A stretch of DNA of 64,000 nucleotides from Clostridia bacterium (GTDB taxonomy: Bacteria > Bacillota > Clostridia > Christensenellales > UBA1242). Position 1 is the first letter of the stretch, and each line of letters begins with the position of its first letter. A program made the position numbers and the translations under genes. This document shows positions 55,501 to 60,857 of this stretch, one piece after another. A model generated the notes under the pieces. The model did not search any database. It saw nothing but the letters and a program-made list of their open reading frames with translations, and was not told where the DNA came from. The stretch lies in the NCBI GenBank assembly GCA_900753315.1, contig CAADYP010000018.1, positions 101,916 to 165,915 on the forward strand, read 5' to 3'.

Positions 55501-56303
55501 TTTATATTTCAAGCAGTTTTGCAGAAAACACTTCTGGCAAAGAACCTGTCGATTTTGATTTGGTAAGCATGGCAGGTTATGTGACATACGATGGCAAAAA
55601 AGTTTCAAACTTCACTGCTCCACATGACCAAAACATAAGAATTGTTACAGTCACAAACATCAGATACAAAATCAGCAGAGTTATCATCAAAAATTATGAC
55701 CGAATTTTTGACGACATGACCGGGTTCTTCAATGCAAACGAAGAGATTATTCTTACGACTGCTTATATGCAAGAAAAAGGAATTGTTGGAAACGTTCAGG
55801 TTGAAATTGAATATAAGCGTGTGCTTTGGGAAGATGATTTGATTGAAGTTGACGAGTTTGAAGGAAGCGGAACTTCAAAGAGTCCATATCAAATCAAGAC
55901 TGTTCAAGATTTGATTTTGATGCAAACTCTTGTAAACAGCGGTGCAAGAGATGCTCGTGGAATTGAATATAGGCATTGTCATTTTATCTTGATGAATGAT
56001 TTGGACTTGACAGAAAAATTCTGGACACCAATCGGAACAGAAAGTTATTCATTCGATGGTGTGTTCAATTTCAACAACCACAAGATTGCGGGGATCAATT
56101 TGGCATATTATTATTCTCCAATTTATTACAATGGTTTGTTTGGATATTTGGGTAGCAGTGCTCGAATTATTGCAGGCGAAACATCTTATTGGTATGTTTA
56201 TTTGATTGTTGCGATTGTTCTCTTGATTGCAATTTTGCTTGTGATTTTGATTTTACTTAATCGCAAGAAGAAAAAGCGTAGAGAAGAATTGTCGACAAAA
56301 TAG
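37506..56303 (+). CDS. Giant membrane-anchored surface protein (6265 aa)
   Basis: One uninterrupted frame of 18.8 kb. A signal peptide (cleavage likely after GNASA, residue 31) is followed by GLUG-type beta repeats (about 35-480: GGLVGSAS, GGLVGRVL, VGGLVGFV). A second GLUG block opens with GSGTAESPYLIETAADL (about 537-680). InlB/Listeria-Bacteroides-type repeats occur near 1985-2090 (YYVTFYPNGG, LYANWV) and 4735-4820 (GYEFLGWFDDDG, LTARWN). A helical domain spans about 2340-2560. MBG-like beta modules (YDGQNV, VYGDNYTL, EILKAQ) fill about 3000-4400. A last GLUG block (GSGTSKSPYQIKTVQDL, about 6118-6220) leads to one membrane helix (6228-6251) and RKKKKRREE. There is no LPxTG, so it is held by the membrane helix. 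Probable adhesin or fibre; ligand unknown. Confidence 0.92.
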   Translation: MKRKLLALLIFIFGICGTLGYFNLQTGNASAISLDTSVWDGRTVTNANDLTSADFYDDNATEYYIRSAKGFSYFAYLVNNGQTFKSETGFSKIIHLETDLDFDGHLWTPIGNSVNVFQGRFNGEGHSIYNMKLSTTQKYTGLFGYVGEYGRIEGVHLKNCEVEVKTSSSLTDYYVGALVGQIKVSNSAQNESSYGNTYIQNCSAIGTMSVDLALSANATAYIGGTVGQSSNGKLVNIKSSLDVDGKIDSSSTSSTFSFGSVLGAGTHASLYGCYSESEVNVKVGIAGDIGGLVGSASAMDTTHYTAIYNSYNFGEINVAGINDSVTQNIAVRTGGLVGRVLPYQGSSMAAAYFAIKNCYNASDINYTLNTRNGSVGGLVGFVPNTVVKNSVSLLDSFNFGAVNAEKLKDYQKNAVTTVFYTPTQNKSSMTLKSLYSTNAAECYLRNGKLIDEKSATAALGADFGEQLNQLARTAGFYNNIRYWTQTRDDGSGEEDSWDFNLVWRITAGINTGLPYIRDSYNAGNPNNDDEYSTTNPLKGSGTAESPYLIETAADLGWVSFNYASGKYYALQNDIDLSGKTWQPIGSIATPFSAVFDGNNHSIYGLTCSLQETFSYHGLFGVTENAVIKNLQLRQVDYIRTTLINPGSQGQVGSFIGLVKGNTYIVNCIDTSNAEYTLGDETVSVNPVGKVSDSATLYVFYGKNNTSLIGNIVKENFDLSKTEKGANANIYYGYDIAIDGVGGNFYKMNQEVDQSGKVTKTTKILYRANYHLLVLPQDSKYKNMVWENGNSEWGSEDVKVDVITQKIDNTFGASLPQLSTTAGDVVIKKGFKAKSYVYTANNEVQSLMISTKGKKVSELTLNFTIGNSVTSGLSVTWENNGFDPDNPGKVNPSTAIQVKVVYNAYELGAFAPKDEPWQAYNYHANSLVKVDTTGSVTGIKNAVYKIFYAEYDSNFSDYENEDIRNIPQYIDANGQTKTLRNGDFTFTKGANGKANLYGNYSSSNFGDLIEDETVEDIINENKIVFVDWQGTSEEDKQFVVKFEKIVSSDVDKKFAGDFDLNEAIDSIEFISSDEEKSVSASNVSLENNQMSFSFNTLYSAKSGDWLKLKVKLNEGYSFAANTTAGVYRDNVVYDKNFGTLLFDSDGGEVYFYNLIGDYIINFSIGRILHTNSVTIGAGVYLGFSPMVSNWKNVAIKSKTGVYHEMGAVAGTNQSFNSTFNTDAGNKYVGVDFKNKRIMTSFGAYDSVDITDYCIDDCVMMRYTLNTDASSGVEERYFAYKYITYRTNDAEHQFVYLYEVDVNGVELAEIARLMYNNDLQYTLEYYTKSTFAMIFTTEGDSTEFNNISTFTPTDSKPNGSAKTTVKKRNGNGAETKFVITFEDIIELTKPIVASTIYTQAYFTFNVKYLNAEGEIVDFGSEGAPAKSVAPKIIAKESLYSTTADEKLIEFSVVSTNYYRFFAERSGDVGATLYNSGSIPGVVEKTTSTYNLRINVSYTNPEDDPQGKFIKDFNEYNGKYLKVSKAQQFGLFSGDGYTLIGDNQYEYSYDKFNFGFVYGQSETGYDLVAGHYDVEILCTDVLYELSSETRFIKLDDTLVDANGNVDTEKLTKDSTSKIVTAANKTENIKYDDAIELNTYMDNTNVGYSFYGWYIKGANYERVVQKDVGVSNTPLATNKATIGFAYSQNYLRGFARDNENSKYKIVIYAIYQRKEMSITLSESVVIYEENGTTTSPIRYAGNLGLSGIGFRWNGYIYDTLKYTYFSGDESASANYTQFSNASLVKNGDGRNLGYYYVGFRLYGIDGEIVKDANGDKIEVVDWAENNVDVYSILKQKIEKGQTANSQNYILMPILRQKTAIIDFNSGTGNTAYGDKKANGIVKGDTNDESDVVTTEKVFKLNKVYFGTSLYLNFGLDGILDNEGVSGLVVDDLFKDRIGYTTSGNNFWAWTNVNGTSGDTIETGNRIDLLENYFSGDSNEVTLHFYRLWTPNTYYVTFYPNGGNFKNVDTVSVEVEYDTNVYKYKAGTYSLATLGSIQDLSSVARIGYRVDSWSLKQDGTDIVLDREFSIVNIFDVFDSDGKFVKGDNIILYANWVEKPYKIQIALNSANSYSVKGGEQIDIEEKQQQTFVLDLYLDYDSNFESLSLDDEKLNILKLSELLPKREGFVFDGIYAVSGRLSEEITDETIFNNQILSCDKDMAKDVVLTLYARWIFDENYLDLTLNSTTLPALTYTGSSQIVYLVEYFNLGYNGDTKYIISTNENNLSITLPDNIHAKIETVLSSNNATVSSASDMNFKVKNAGWYWANFTIEVVDKAFYLNGGNVFSTNFELYITVNKANLSFEISDKVYLENAKRMMSGFVSATMKSQLDACTTLEGFASLMKANDETIPNDVEATDIYNYVMAKYYYMSATNDGSEYRTYKEWNYASYIDYLTENADSVTQLLEQLKFFAYYDHSLADTQMTVDGYDEMQLVSDTVESIKSELLVNSAIMSSGTISTMKARNSYDFRIYLQNNDAITNYLANYEVLYDNDDNAYLYVGRAYLMPEQIVLQNLEQVKNAYFEAGIENKQVDWQGKRDVLAYNDETYYSLVDDLYIKASVYTSAPGNKDIDTKFSFTNDENYLYITGVTILQRVISEGATTYQNVSSYFDMIMDESDVFTILNTKGVANLTFDAKYLTNDNGSIEFETIQDVMASGLLRITRVNYTLRGVSKNVYSSNGLDEGSYSDNGVLIYQIAKNNANTVSVFINQTVTSVVVSTISKDINDYIGLYKWIDNPIYNIDGTMENQTTYVVNKADITLSQDGLTSKQYYAVYTDLVLVKYNLNFPANYTPSTATSSVLRLGYSTVSDLNMPQEKGFSLASLKAKTPTGETVDYRNIFTGIDSGSGSVFEGITPDTRHAIVNLEAKWFAEEMQYERLLENYVTAVKSFDSLSVSEVVRITNQNTDIYDYTYEWYFGDTKISNEEILKLKEQGSSAESGIYKLVVVATMNAQFAVCLEDSANTSSRIEVEFSLEFKKHIIDKIVLPEEKSVTITYDALDHMNDWEVEVDYFLYDRIYEKYSENATVQQLHYVTTGSIYFKAFFNGGEVSTLKNAGTYRIMICFDEDIFDLTGVEESQKQFIFTINPSTVDLAAYDFSTSKNFNGKEKEMTKEISLKNEVVELKLSRTAGEDVGKYDIFLQDIIQDYKKNYIFKLGDVTLFEDGALTADGQTTPIGKFEIKSSGILRLAYEVTAQNPMHTEVAYSAEGYTINLTNDFKLQIFNGTNMIKEFTLTLFDVSAGEYVENETILNLLKAKAQHISAKFFNNEYFDKVVDSNVYTYAFVLDEEMQKYYSYIEFAQGYQFTNGKIVIDVSKINLQKVYDGQNVGYFDLSLNAIDLNDFESGIYIVANYATAHVGTNIKVGLELLQKNSTENLSNYALSSSTALGEITKLKATLAVELTNNSYTYGQVSLGNVAQLVKSFTVVDDGGKDVTSLLASGYYMISYKLPNSISTNERGFVYKGNYQLQVEGEFKDFDMTTTNPSFEIVALNVTKAISSSYIQISVLDKVKDFYEEDMKITETGDTINLKLKPNGLTAGSYATTGLYDLALVETTFASGSIEVSITANNQGFEVLPESVTLYAKIDDTTIFNKQYNGQNYVLSVDKSNLKIGITNGSDVFESTLSFYTKSQNESGEEVENSVEGSGLTFSVLSIFTAGNLTTMKNAGNYKLYISASCDQYPNVVFANEYTFAISKKTIDISQFDFVMTYNNETSYIIEDFNEKVTSDNATILVKFEDSSAEANKNVSLYLNGQDVENYVLSAQTSIGEILKAQAVARLTETSVVYGSWTKLNAIGYSISSNGRELMPSEYTVDFEIQNPNYSGMDYLQVGTYSVVMKNYTSANYEIAFESASLTVTVLSFDIRLETSGQFVYYYGSTESLTDEFVYEYTTSLYETVSITYTRKSGTNLGYYKVLGGTVNDNANYRLNKVDDASPLGAFRIIYAKEKLYMLIGEDDEVTDGGTVAQIDYDGNLYDSIRVAERETAGTYKLVISNSANASINKEFNLSFYVYDSTTKIYSKVNAQALGLSTNIEFMRPSMVKTVGSYDIYASGTTSSTYEVKLGKESTIYCYSLKIEKRQLYFKQDTLSKVFDNKDATFEYDDAKEILTGIVSSENMSLSIKFTKDGKVARYAGVGYTVEATIYGDTITNYQINYSTEDNVLVLGQITRADMWIVIDNQTYVYGDNYTLRYKLKTDVDLTDYDMSRISFSLRVPGSTAVSTSGVLKVGEYSLNAIFDAEDFSNAGYIVDNREQETLTAKLTITPKQLELVKKSTELSEIFTKIYDGDNTVDIFDGLGELLFGFSGIHSSDDGISDAVTVVSANYASEYVGQAIQVSFALGGEDKENYTLSPWLYGVIRPIIINLQFNYNADGQDVHSNVDDNKLPTLSQLSFPFMSNSYLTANSAVSSTNSIKNFPTSLAGKTGYSFLYWTMDFENVENASIKLSALQDLVSTYGLEGIFDGDNQTYSLKVDNGEKTVRFLNALILDERDLFGLYYKSNTNPSITFNANWGTNKLRVTILIADADGKAAQYGTVEVTDSTGKTTVKTNFLKQYDYNSTLTLKATAVEHCYFSGFYSADGNLYTGSTDDITINYDEGGKPTLTILNIKQEYNFVVRFKTQNINVVMDLSEYDDATIDSTDFVSIGNNKYQWSTDYMTLKTMFVSSLPEVTRLGYEVTGLKTRTATILKTNYATAKIIAYLPSSTDETIEVSFKPIYEAVGVVVTLDYAYDSKTVSLTVPYGKAYKEATNWEETPTRDGYEFLGWFDDDGNKIVGNDILATTLAHTLTARWNLLHFDIKFISPNATIESNVISFTKEGDNYTATGIDFGATIEFVVTPNAGYEISAAWASEYSVIINEDGSANITLIMPSRNIEYTLPVVPITNHISVVATNLLSMQVFDVTDEQETQITLAENMFDIETGRKVKFVLTPKQGYALSEDVLASDNTGLVITPTLSEDGVLTVVVEGINKSITITFTTVELKNKITLSFDDVEVVDRVEVEGKSYTDIANLTYFEAKTDSIFVFFARYKHGYGLDSCQSNQFTVTSELVTTGVYTDYYRIEVTGISTDGRVSLTSTLFKFTLSVESISYDENKNRVDIAGNIALVNGESSVSVDYKETVTLSYQVANLYSFAGWSKDGISIFSADENLEYEVTQNETIYAIFSTLKFHIEFSTYNYYTIYNEYNDASKVETVYSEIYGSKFIDADTNKKIDPALELYYGASKDIKVEIPNGYTYYGYGYRKDGNFIYLGYDDSGSEDIVFNISTLALDEDMVQLRIYVVVRAESASIKVKTNITIDGTREEDIDVGSIAIQDKLKNDVNRYGYLDGTRIHYTAASFENGELVSNKNFEVVAYTGDIFYIKARILKKGYKFAQVVTNRSDIQVLKTIEDDEYIMFEVRDFVGGTADFEIEILFKPTINIINLSFKNNNKKVSGGAFTLKVEDNATKKVWTSGQDYTSMTISAYTDSSFEVSVYIRAGYYVDKNNVQITDASGIIVSNSIIFEELSVTDTGYTSKIMFRVADYLGTHEISVAVTPLTYTILLKEDSMTLAKIKHVKFDSLLDLNESNAENVEIIDTTRIFYLNGRLKLNFVKERHNFEGFFTYQNGAGVRYINSDGNAENEWEESGYVLNPLTSKYQHSGNVLRDEFGNVVFDSETGELTLNLYLYMSYLKTRISFEFVPNISTTHTAQDMVSGVDYTNSWFYSTAPLYIEVSFNTDIHIKAPQISGYKFYKFIISQKNADGTWLTDVNAYLDDIPWSTNEYDKIVECKVKVVYFAQVDVKIFGGEGIYTIRQDSTDTQAKALLQEGYIDTSKSFIVEAKANSGYEFLQWTNATTGQISFDETITVSSQRKVDLIMRLRGKTATLNFEDYDTTFGQIMNLKMESLDNSIKNVRLGGFSGTQFIKLLTEAEVRVGDKVTFMLNVDYGFSIIWDSALNMSFVEYSGNTYYFAMTITAEMAGQTLNIIPQFKDEILSVYISSSFAENTSGKEPVDFDLVSMAGYVTYDGKKVSNFTAPHDQNIRIVTVTNIRYKISRVIIKNYDRIFDDMTGFFNANEEIILTTAYMQEKGIVGNVQVEIEYKRVLWEDDLIEVDEFEGSGTSKSPYQIKTVQDLILMQTLVNSGARDARGIEYRHCHFILMNDLDLTEKFWTPIGTESYSFDGVFNFNNHKIAGINLAYYYSPIYYNGLFGYLGSSARIIAGETSYWYVYLIVAIVLLIAILLVILILLNRKKKKRREELSTK

Positions 56304-56375
56304 GCATAAGAATTGGTGGAAATTTGTCCAAATAATTTTTGGCGATAATAAATATAATAAAGCAAGGAGGCTTTG

Positions 56376-57137
56376 ATGTCTTATTTCCTTGCTTTATTTT
56401 TTTTGGGACTCATTCAAGGACTGACAGAATTTTTGCCAGTCTCTTCATCTGGACATTTGGTGCTTTTTAGCAAAATTTTTGGCATTGAAGAGAGCCTTTT
56501 TATAAGCATATTGCTACATGTAGCAACGCTTCTTTCAATTTTGGTGGTTTTCCGCAAAGACATTTGGCAGATGATACGACATCCATTTTCTCAACGAACC
56601 ATGATTTTGGTGATTGCAACAATTCCAACCTGTTTGATTGTGTTGGTGCTTATGCCACTTGTAAAACAGTCTTTTGCCGGTGGATTTTTGCCTATAAGCT
56701 TTTTGGTTTCGGCAATTTTGTTGTTTGTGTCGGAGATCGTTTCAAGAAAGAAAAACTCAAAACCGATAGATTTCAAAAGTGCATTTATTATGGGAGTGGC
56801 ACAAGGATTTGCAGTGTTTCCGGGGATATCTCGTTCTGGAACAACAATCAGTGCAGGACTTTTGAATGGAAATGACAAAAAAGAAACAGCGGAATTTTCA
56901 TTTTTGATGAGCGTGCCAATTGTCATTTTGTCGCTTTTGATGGAGATTTATGAAATTGCAAGTGGGGCGGAAAAGGTTAATATACAAATCTTGCCTACAA
57001 TCGTATCGTTTGTGGTGGCATTTGTTGTTGGAATATTTGCCATAAAAGTTATGATAAAACTCACAGAAAAATCAAATTTGAAATGGTTTGCATTATATTT
57101 GCTTGCGATGTCGGTTGTGTCAATTTTTGTAATTTAA
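56376..57137 (+). CDS. uppP: Undecaprenyl-diphosphatase (UppP/BacA)
   Basis: 253 aa multi-pass membrane enzyme that dephosphorylates undecaprenyl pyrophosphate to recycle the lipid carrier for peptidoglycan and other wall polymers; its loss or gain affects bacitracin resistance. QGLTEFLPVSSSGH (14-27) holds the first catalytic motif and GISRSGTT (150-157) the second, with R153. AAGGAGG (56364-56370) is 5 nt before the ATG at 56376, which is preferred to the TTG at 56373. No clear terminator separates it from the giant gene 70 nt upstream, though a TATAAT at 56353-56358 may belong to its own promoter. Confidence 0.96.
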   Translation: MSYFLALFFLGLIQGLTEFLPVSSSGHLVLFSKIFGIEESLFISILLHVATLLSILVVFRKDIWQMIRHPFSQRTMILVIATIPTCLIVLVLMPLVKQSFAGGFLPISFLVSAILLFVSEIVSRKKNSKPIDFKSAFIMGVAQGFAVFPGISRSGTTISAGLLNGNDKKETAEFSFLMSVPIVILSLLMEIYEIASGAEKVNIQILPTIVSFVVAFVVGIFAIKVMIKLTEKSNLKWFALYLLAMSVVSIFVI

Positions 57138-57209
57138 ATTTCTTGAGAGAAAAATGTCGAATAGTTATTTTTGCGTTTGTTCGTTTCGTAATATATCGCA
57201 GGAGCAAAT

Positions 57210-59843
57210 GTGGAAAATCAAAATTGTTATAAAAAAAGTATAGATGAATGTTTGAGAAATTTTGACACATCTTTTCAAGGTTTGAGTGAAAGTGTAGCAA
57301 AAGAGAGATTGCCAGAATGTCAAAAATTTGCAATTGGGAAAGCGAAAAAACAATCATTTTTATCAAAATTTTTTGCGCAAATCAAAGAACTCATGGTGCT
57401 TGTGCTTTTGGTTTCAGGCATCATTTCTATCGTCATTGGAGCAATAGAAAACACAAAAGGCGAAATAATTGATGGTGCAATTATTCTTGGAATCGTTGTT
57501 ATGAATGCTTTGTTTGGTGTCTTTCAAGAAAGAAAAAGTGAAAAAACAATAGAAAGTTTAAAAAAGCTTACTCAACCAGAGAGTTTCGTTTTGAGAGATG
57601 GAAAAGTTATTAAAATAAAAACTGCAGATTTGGTCTTGGGAGATGTTGTTTGTTTGGACGCTGGAAGCATTGTTCCTGCAGATTTGCGTTTAATTGAATC
57701 TTCAAATATAAAAATAAACGAATCATCATTGACGGGAGAGAGTGTTGCTGTTGAAAAAATTGCTGATATCGTTTATGAAAAAGACATGCAAATTGCTGAA
57801 AGGAAAAACATGGTTTATGGAGGGAGTGTTGTCGAGAATGGTCATGCAAAAGGCATTGTTGTTGCTATCGGATCTCAAAGCGAGATGGGACAAATTGCAG
57901 AGAGTTTGAAGGAAAGCAAAAAAGAACTCACACCACTTCAAAAAAACATTCAAGGTGTGGGGAAAGTTTTGACTTATCTTATTTTGCTTGTGGCAAGCGT
58001 AACTTTCATTTTGGAGGCAATCGCGAAACCAAAGCAAATTTTGCAAGCATTTTTGACAGCAGTTGCGATTTCTGTTGCGGCCATTCCGGAGAGTATGCCA
58101 GCAGTGATAACAATCATTATGAGTCTTGGCATAGCAAAACTTTCAAAGCAAAAAGGGATTGTCAAGCGTATGCACGCTGTGGAAACTTTGGGTGCTTGCG
58201 ATGTGATATGCTCGGACAAAACGGGGACTATCACTCAAAACAAAATGAATGTCGAAGACTGGTTTTGTTTTTTTTCTGACAAAAGTGAAAATTTTGAAAT
58301 TTTCTTAAATTCCATGGTGCTTTGCAATGATGCCACGATTGGGAATGGCGGTTATGTTGGTGGTTCGACAGAGATTGCGTTGTTGGATTTTGCAAACAAA
58401 TATGGTTTGCAGAAAAAGCAAGCTGACGAGAAATATCCACGAATAAATGAAATCTCTTTCAACTCTCAACGAAAAATGATGACGACTTTAAATTCTGTCA
58501 ATGATCAAAAAGTTTGTTTTATGAAAGGTGCGCTTGACAGAGTCCTTGGATGCTGTGATTTCTATATGAAAGATGGACAAGTTTTTCCACTTGATGAGAC
58601 CACAAAAAAGATTATTTCAAAACGAAACAAATCAATGTGTGAAAATGCTTTGAGAGTGATAAGTTTTGCGTTCAAAAAAAATCAAAATGATGAAATTGTT
58701 GAAAGCGGATTTGTGTTTTTGGGACTTTGTGGGTTACAAGATCCGCCGAGAGCCGAAATTTTTGATGCAGTTGAAAAATGTAAAAAAGCAGGCATGAGAC
58801 CAATCATGATAACGGGAGATTACAAAGATACAGCATTTGCGATTGCAAAAAAAGTTGGGATTGCAAAAGATGTTTCACAAGTTTTGTCTGGTGAAGAAAT
58901 TGATGGGCTTGCAGATGAAGAATTTTCTAAAGTTATTGAGAAAAAATGTGTTTTTGCAAGAGTTAGCCCTTCGCACAAAGCAAGGATTGTTGAAGTGCTG
59001 AAAAAGAACGGGCACATTGTTGCTATGACTGGAGATGGTGTAAATGATGCTCCAAGTTTGAAGAAAGCAGACATTGGTATAGGCATGGGAAAGACTGGCA
59101 CTGATGTCACAAAAGATGTTGCAGATATTATTATTGCAGACGACAATTTTGCCACTATTATTGTTGCTGTTGAAGAAGGAAGAAAAATTTATAGCAACAT
59201 TCAAAAGACTATCAAGTATCTTTTTTCTGCAAATATGGCGGAGATTTTGGCACTCTTTTTTATCACCATTTTTTTGCCTGGAATGACATTTCTTTTGCCA
59301 GTGCAAATTTTGTTTGTAAATCTGATAACTGACTCTTTGCCGGCGATTGCTCTGGGTGTTGAACCTGTTGAAAGAGAAATAATGCATGAAAAACCGAGAA
59401 ACAAAAAAGACAATCTATTTTCAAATGGAATGGGTTTGAGTATTGTGGTTTTGGGAACTATTCAAACGATTTTAACAATGGGTGCGTATTTGTTTGGCCT
59501 TTGCATATATAATGAAGCAGTGGCGATAACAATGGCCTTTTATACGCTCAATCTTATTCAACTTTTCTTTATGTTTACGGCGAGAACAAAAGAGTGTTGT
59601 TTTAAAACAAATCCATTTAAAAATAAGTTTTTCAATCTGTCACTCATTGTGGGCTTTGGTCTTTTGATGTTGATGGCGTTTACTGGTTTTGGGCAAGTTT
59701 TGCAACTTCAAAATTTAAATTTTGCTTGTTGGGCGATTGTCATATTGTTGTCAGTATCAATAATTTTTATTGGTGAACTTTACAAACTCGTTGAGAGAAA
59801 ATTTAGGAACAAAAATCAAAAAAGTGAAATTGCATTGAAATAA
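57210..59843 (+). CDS. P-type Ca2+-transporting ATPase (type IIA-like)
   Basis: 877 aa. The actuator loop LTGES, the phosphorylation site SDKTGTITQ (D336), KGALDRVL in the nucleotide-binding domain and MTGDGVNDAPSLKKADIGI in the P domain are all intact. Membrane motifs AAIPESMPAV (M4) and NLITDSLPAIALG (M6) carry the acidic and polar residues expected of Ca2+ pumps of the SERCA/PMCA-like bacterial group (compare YloB, LMCA1). It probably exports Ca2+ from the cytosol. The GTG start at 57210 is set by AGGAG (57200-57204). A weak promoter (TTGAGA 57143-57148, TATTTT 57166-57171) is possible. A terminator overlaps the stop codon. Confidence 0.93.
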   Translation: MENQNCYKKSIDECLRNFDTSFQGLSESVAKERLPECQKFAIGKAKKQSFLSKFFAQIKELMVLVLLVSGIISIVIGAIENTKGEIIDGAIILGIVVMNALFGVFQERKSEKTIESLKKLTQPESFVLRDGKVIKIKTADLVLGDVVCLDAGSIVPADLRLIESSNIKINESSLTGESVAVEKIADIVYEKDMQIAERKNMVYGGSVVENGHAKGIVVAIGSQSEMGQIAESLKESKKELTPLQKNIQGVGKVLTYLILLVASVTFILEAIAKPKQILQAFLTAVAISVAAIPESMPAVITIIMSLGIAKLSKQKGIVKRMHAVETLGACDVICSDKTGTITQNKMNVEDWFCFFSDKSENFEIFLNSMVLCNDATIGNGGYVGGSTEIALLDFANKYGLQKKQADEKYPRINEISFNSQRKMMTTLNSVNDQKVCFMKGALDRVLGCCDFYMKDGQVFPLDETTKKIISKRNKSMCENALRVISFAFKKNQNDEIVESGFVFLGLCGLQDPPRAEIFDAVEKCKKAGMRPIMITGDYKDTAFAIAKKVGIAKDVSQVLSGEEIDGLADEEFSKVIEKKCVFARVSPSHKARIVEVLKKNGHIVAMTGDGVNDAPSLKKADIGIGMGKTGTDVTKDVADIIIADDNFATIIVAVEEGRKIYSNIQKTIKYLFSANMAEILALFFITIFLPGMTFLLPVQILFVNLITDSLPAIALGVEPVEREIMHEKPRNKKDNLFSNGMGLSIVVLGTIQTILTMGAYLFGLCIYNEAVAITMAFYTLNLIQLFFMFTARTKECCFKTNPFKNKFFNLSLIVGFGLLMLMAFTGFGQVLQLQNLNFACWAIVILLSVSIIFIGELYKLVERKFRNKNQKSEIALK

Positions 59844-59858
59844 TGCAATTTTATTTTT
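59827..59858 (+). terminator. Rho-independent terminator of the Ca2+-ATPase gene
   Basis: A 10-bp stem (AAATTGCATT 59827-59836 with AATGCAATTT 59842-59851), a 5-nt loop and a T-rich tail; it overlaps the stop codon. Confidence 0.75.
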
Positions 59859-59865
59859 GTTTATT

Positions 59866-59894
59866 TTGCATTTTAGCCGAATTTGTGATAAAAT
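59866..59894 (+). promoter_or_regulatory. Promoter of holB-ricT-trmN6
   Basis: TTGCAT (59866-59871), 17-nt spacer, TAAAAT (59889-59894). The -10 box ends 6 nt before the ATG at 59901 and there is no Shine-Dalgarno sequence, suggesting a leaderless first gene. Confidence 0.6.
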
Positions 59895-59900
59895 CATATT

Positions 59901-60857
59901 ATGAATTTGACGGAAACAATAAAAGAACAAGATTTTTTTCAAAATTTGATAGAAAAAAAGAAGGCAAACACCCTATCAAATTCTATTTTGTTTTTCTGTG
60001 AAGACAAATACACTGCACAATCGGTTTTGATTTTGACTGCATTGCTTTTGCAATATCCAACCTTTGACATGTTTAATGAGAAAAGTGCTGAATATATAAG
60101 AATTGAAAAAGGTGTTGATTTGGATGTGAAAGTATATCCCAAAAATGCTGAGAAATTGCTTGTGGCCGATTCTAATGAAATCGTGTCAGAAGCATATGTG
60201 AAGCCAGTAAATATGCCAAACAAAATTTTTGTTATAAACAATTTTGATGTTTCGACTGAAGAAGCTCAAAACAAACTTTTGAAAATTTTGGAAGAGCCAC
60301 CAAAAAATGTTTATTTCTTGATAAGTGCAAAGAGTGAAGAAAAAGTTTTGCCAACAATCAAAAGCCGTTGTGACAAAATCAAAATTTTGCCACTTGACAG
60401 TGAAAAATTAAAAAAACTTTCTGACAACAATTTGGCGAATATTTTGGGGGAAGGTTATATTGGAAAAACTTTAAACTTGGCAAAGAATGAAGATTTGAAA
60501 GCTGTTGCAAACTTTGCAGTGAGTTTGTTTACAGAACTTAAAGGAAGCAAACAAGTTTTGCGTTTTTCAAAAAAGTTTTTGGAAGAAAAAGATTCAATGG
60601 ATTTGATTTTGGAAATTATGTCTTTTTGTATTGAGGATATGGTAAAACTCAAATGCGAAAGCGAAAACTTGTGCAAACTCTCACCATATATAAATGATTT
60701 GAAAGATGTAGAGCCAGAATTTTCTGTTGAGGCACTTTGCGAAATTTCAAAATTGATTTCAAACTTGAAAGAAAAACTTGAATTTAATGCAAATTTGACT
60801 GTTGCGATTGACAATTTTCTGTTGAAAATGTTGGAGGTAAAATATTTATGCAAATAG
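59901..60857 (+). CDS. holB: DNA polymerase III delta' subunit (clamp loader)
   Basis: 318 aa. The sensor-1 region KLLKILEEPPKNVYFLIS and the SRC-type motif TIKSRC are the defining marks of clamp-loader subunits. The N-terminal region lacks a working Walker A, as delta' normally does, and also lacks the four-cysteine zinc module common in this family, having a lone Cys near 32. The gene order holB-ricT-trmN6 is the same as holB-yaaT-(yabA)-yabB in Bacillus, which supports the call, although yabA is missing here. It ends inside ricT by 10 nt. A promoter 6 nt upstream of the ATG and no ribosome-binding site suggest leaderless translation. Confidence 0.88.
   Translation: MNLTETIKEQDFFQNLIEKKKANTLSNSILFFCEDKYTAQSVLILTALLLQYPTFDMFNEKSAEYIRIEKGVDLDVKVYPKNAEKLLVADSNEIVSEAYVKPVNMPNKIFVINNFDVSTEEAQNKLLKILEEPPKNVYFLISAKSEEKVLPTIKSRCDKIKILPLDSEKLKKLSDNNLANILGEGYIGKTLNLAKNEDLKAVANFAVSLFTELKGSKQVLRFSKKFLEEKDSMDLILEIMSFCIEDMVKLKCESENLCKLSPYINDLKDVEPEFSVEALCEISKLISNLKEKLEFNANLTVAIDNFLLKMLEVKYLCK

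Noticed and set aside
37506..56303. Many reading frames of 60-150 codons antisense to or out of frame with the giant genes.
   Set aside because: They lack ribosome-binding sites and recognisable domains, have odd composition, and are expected by chance in very long A-rich coding strands.
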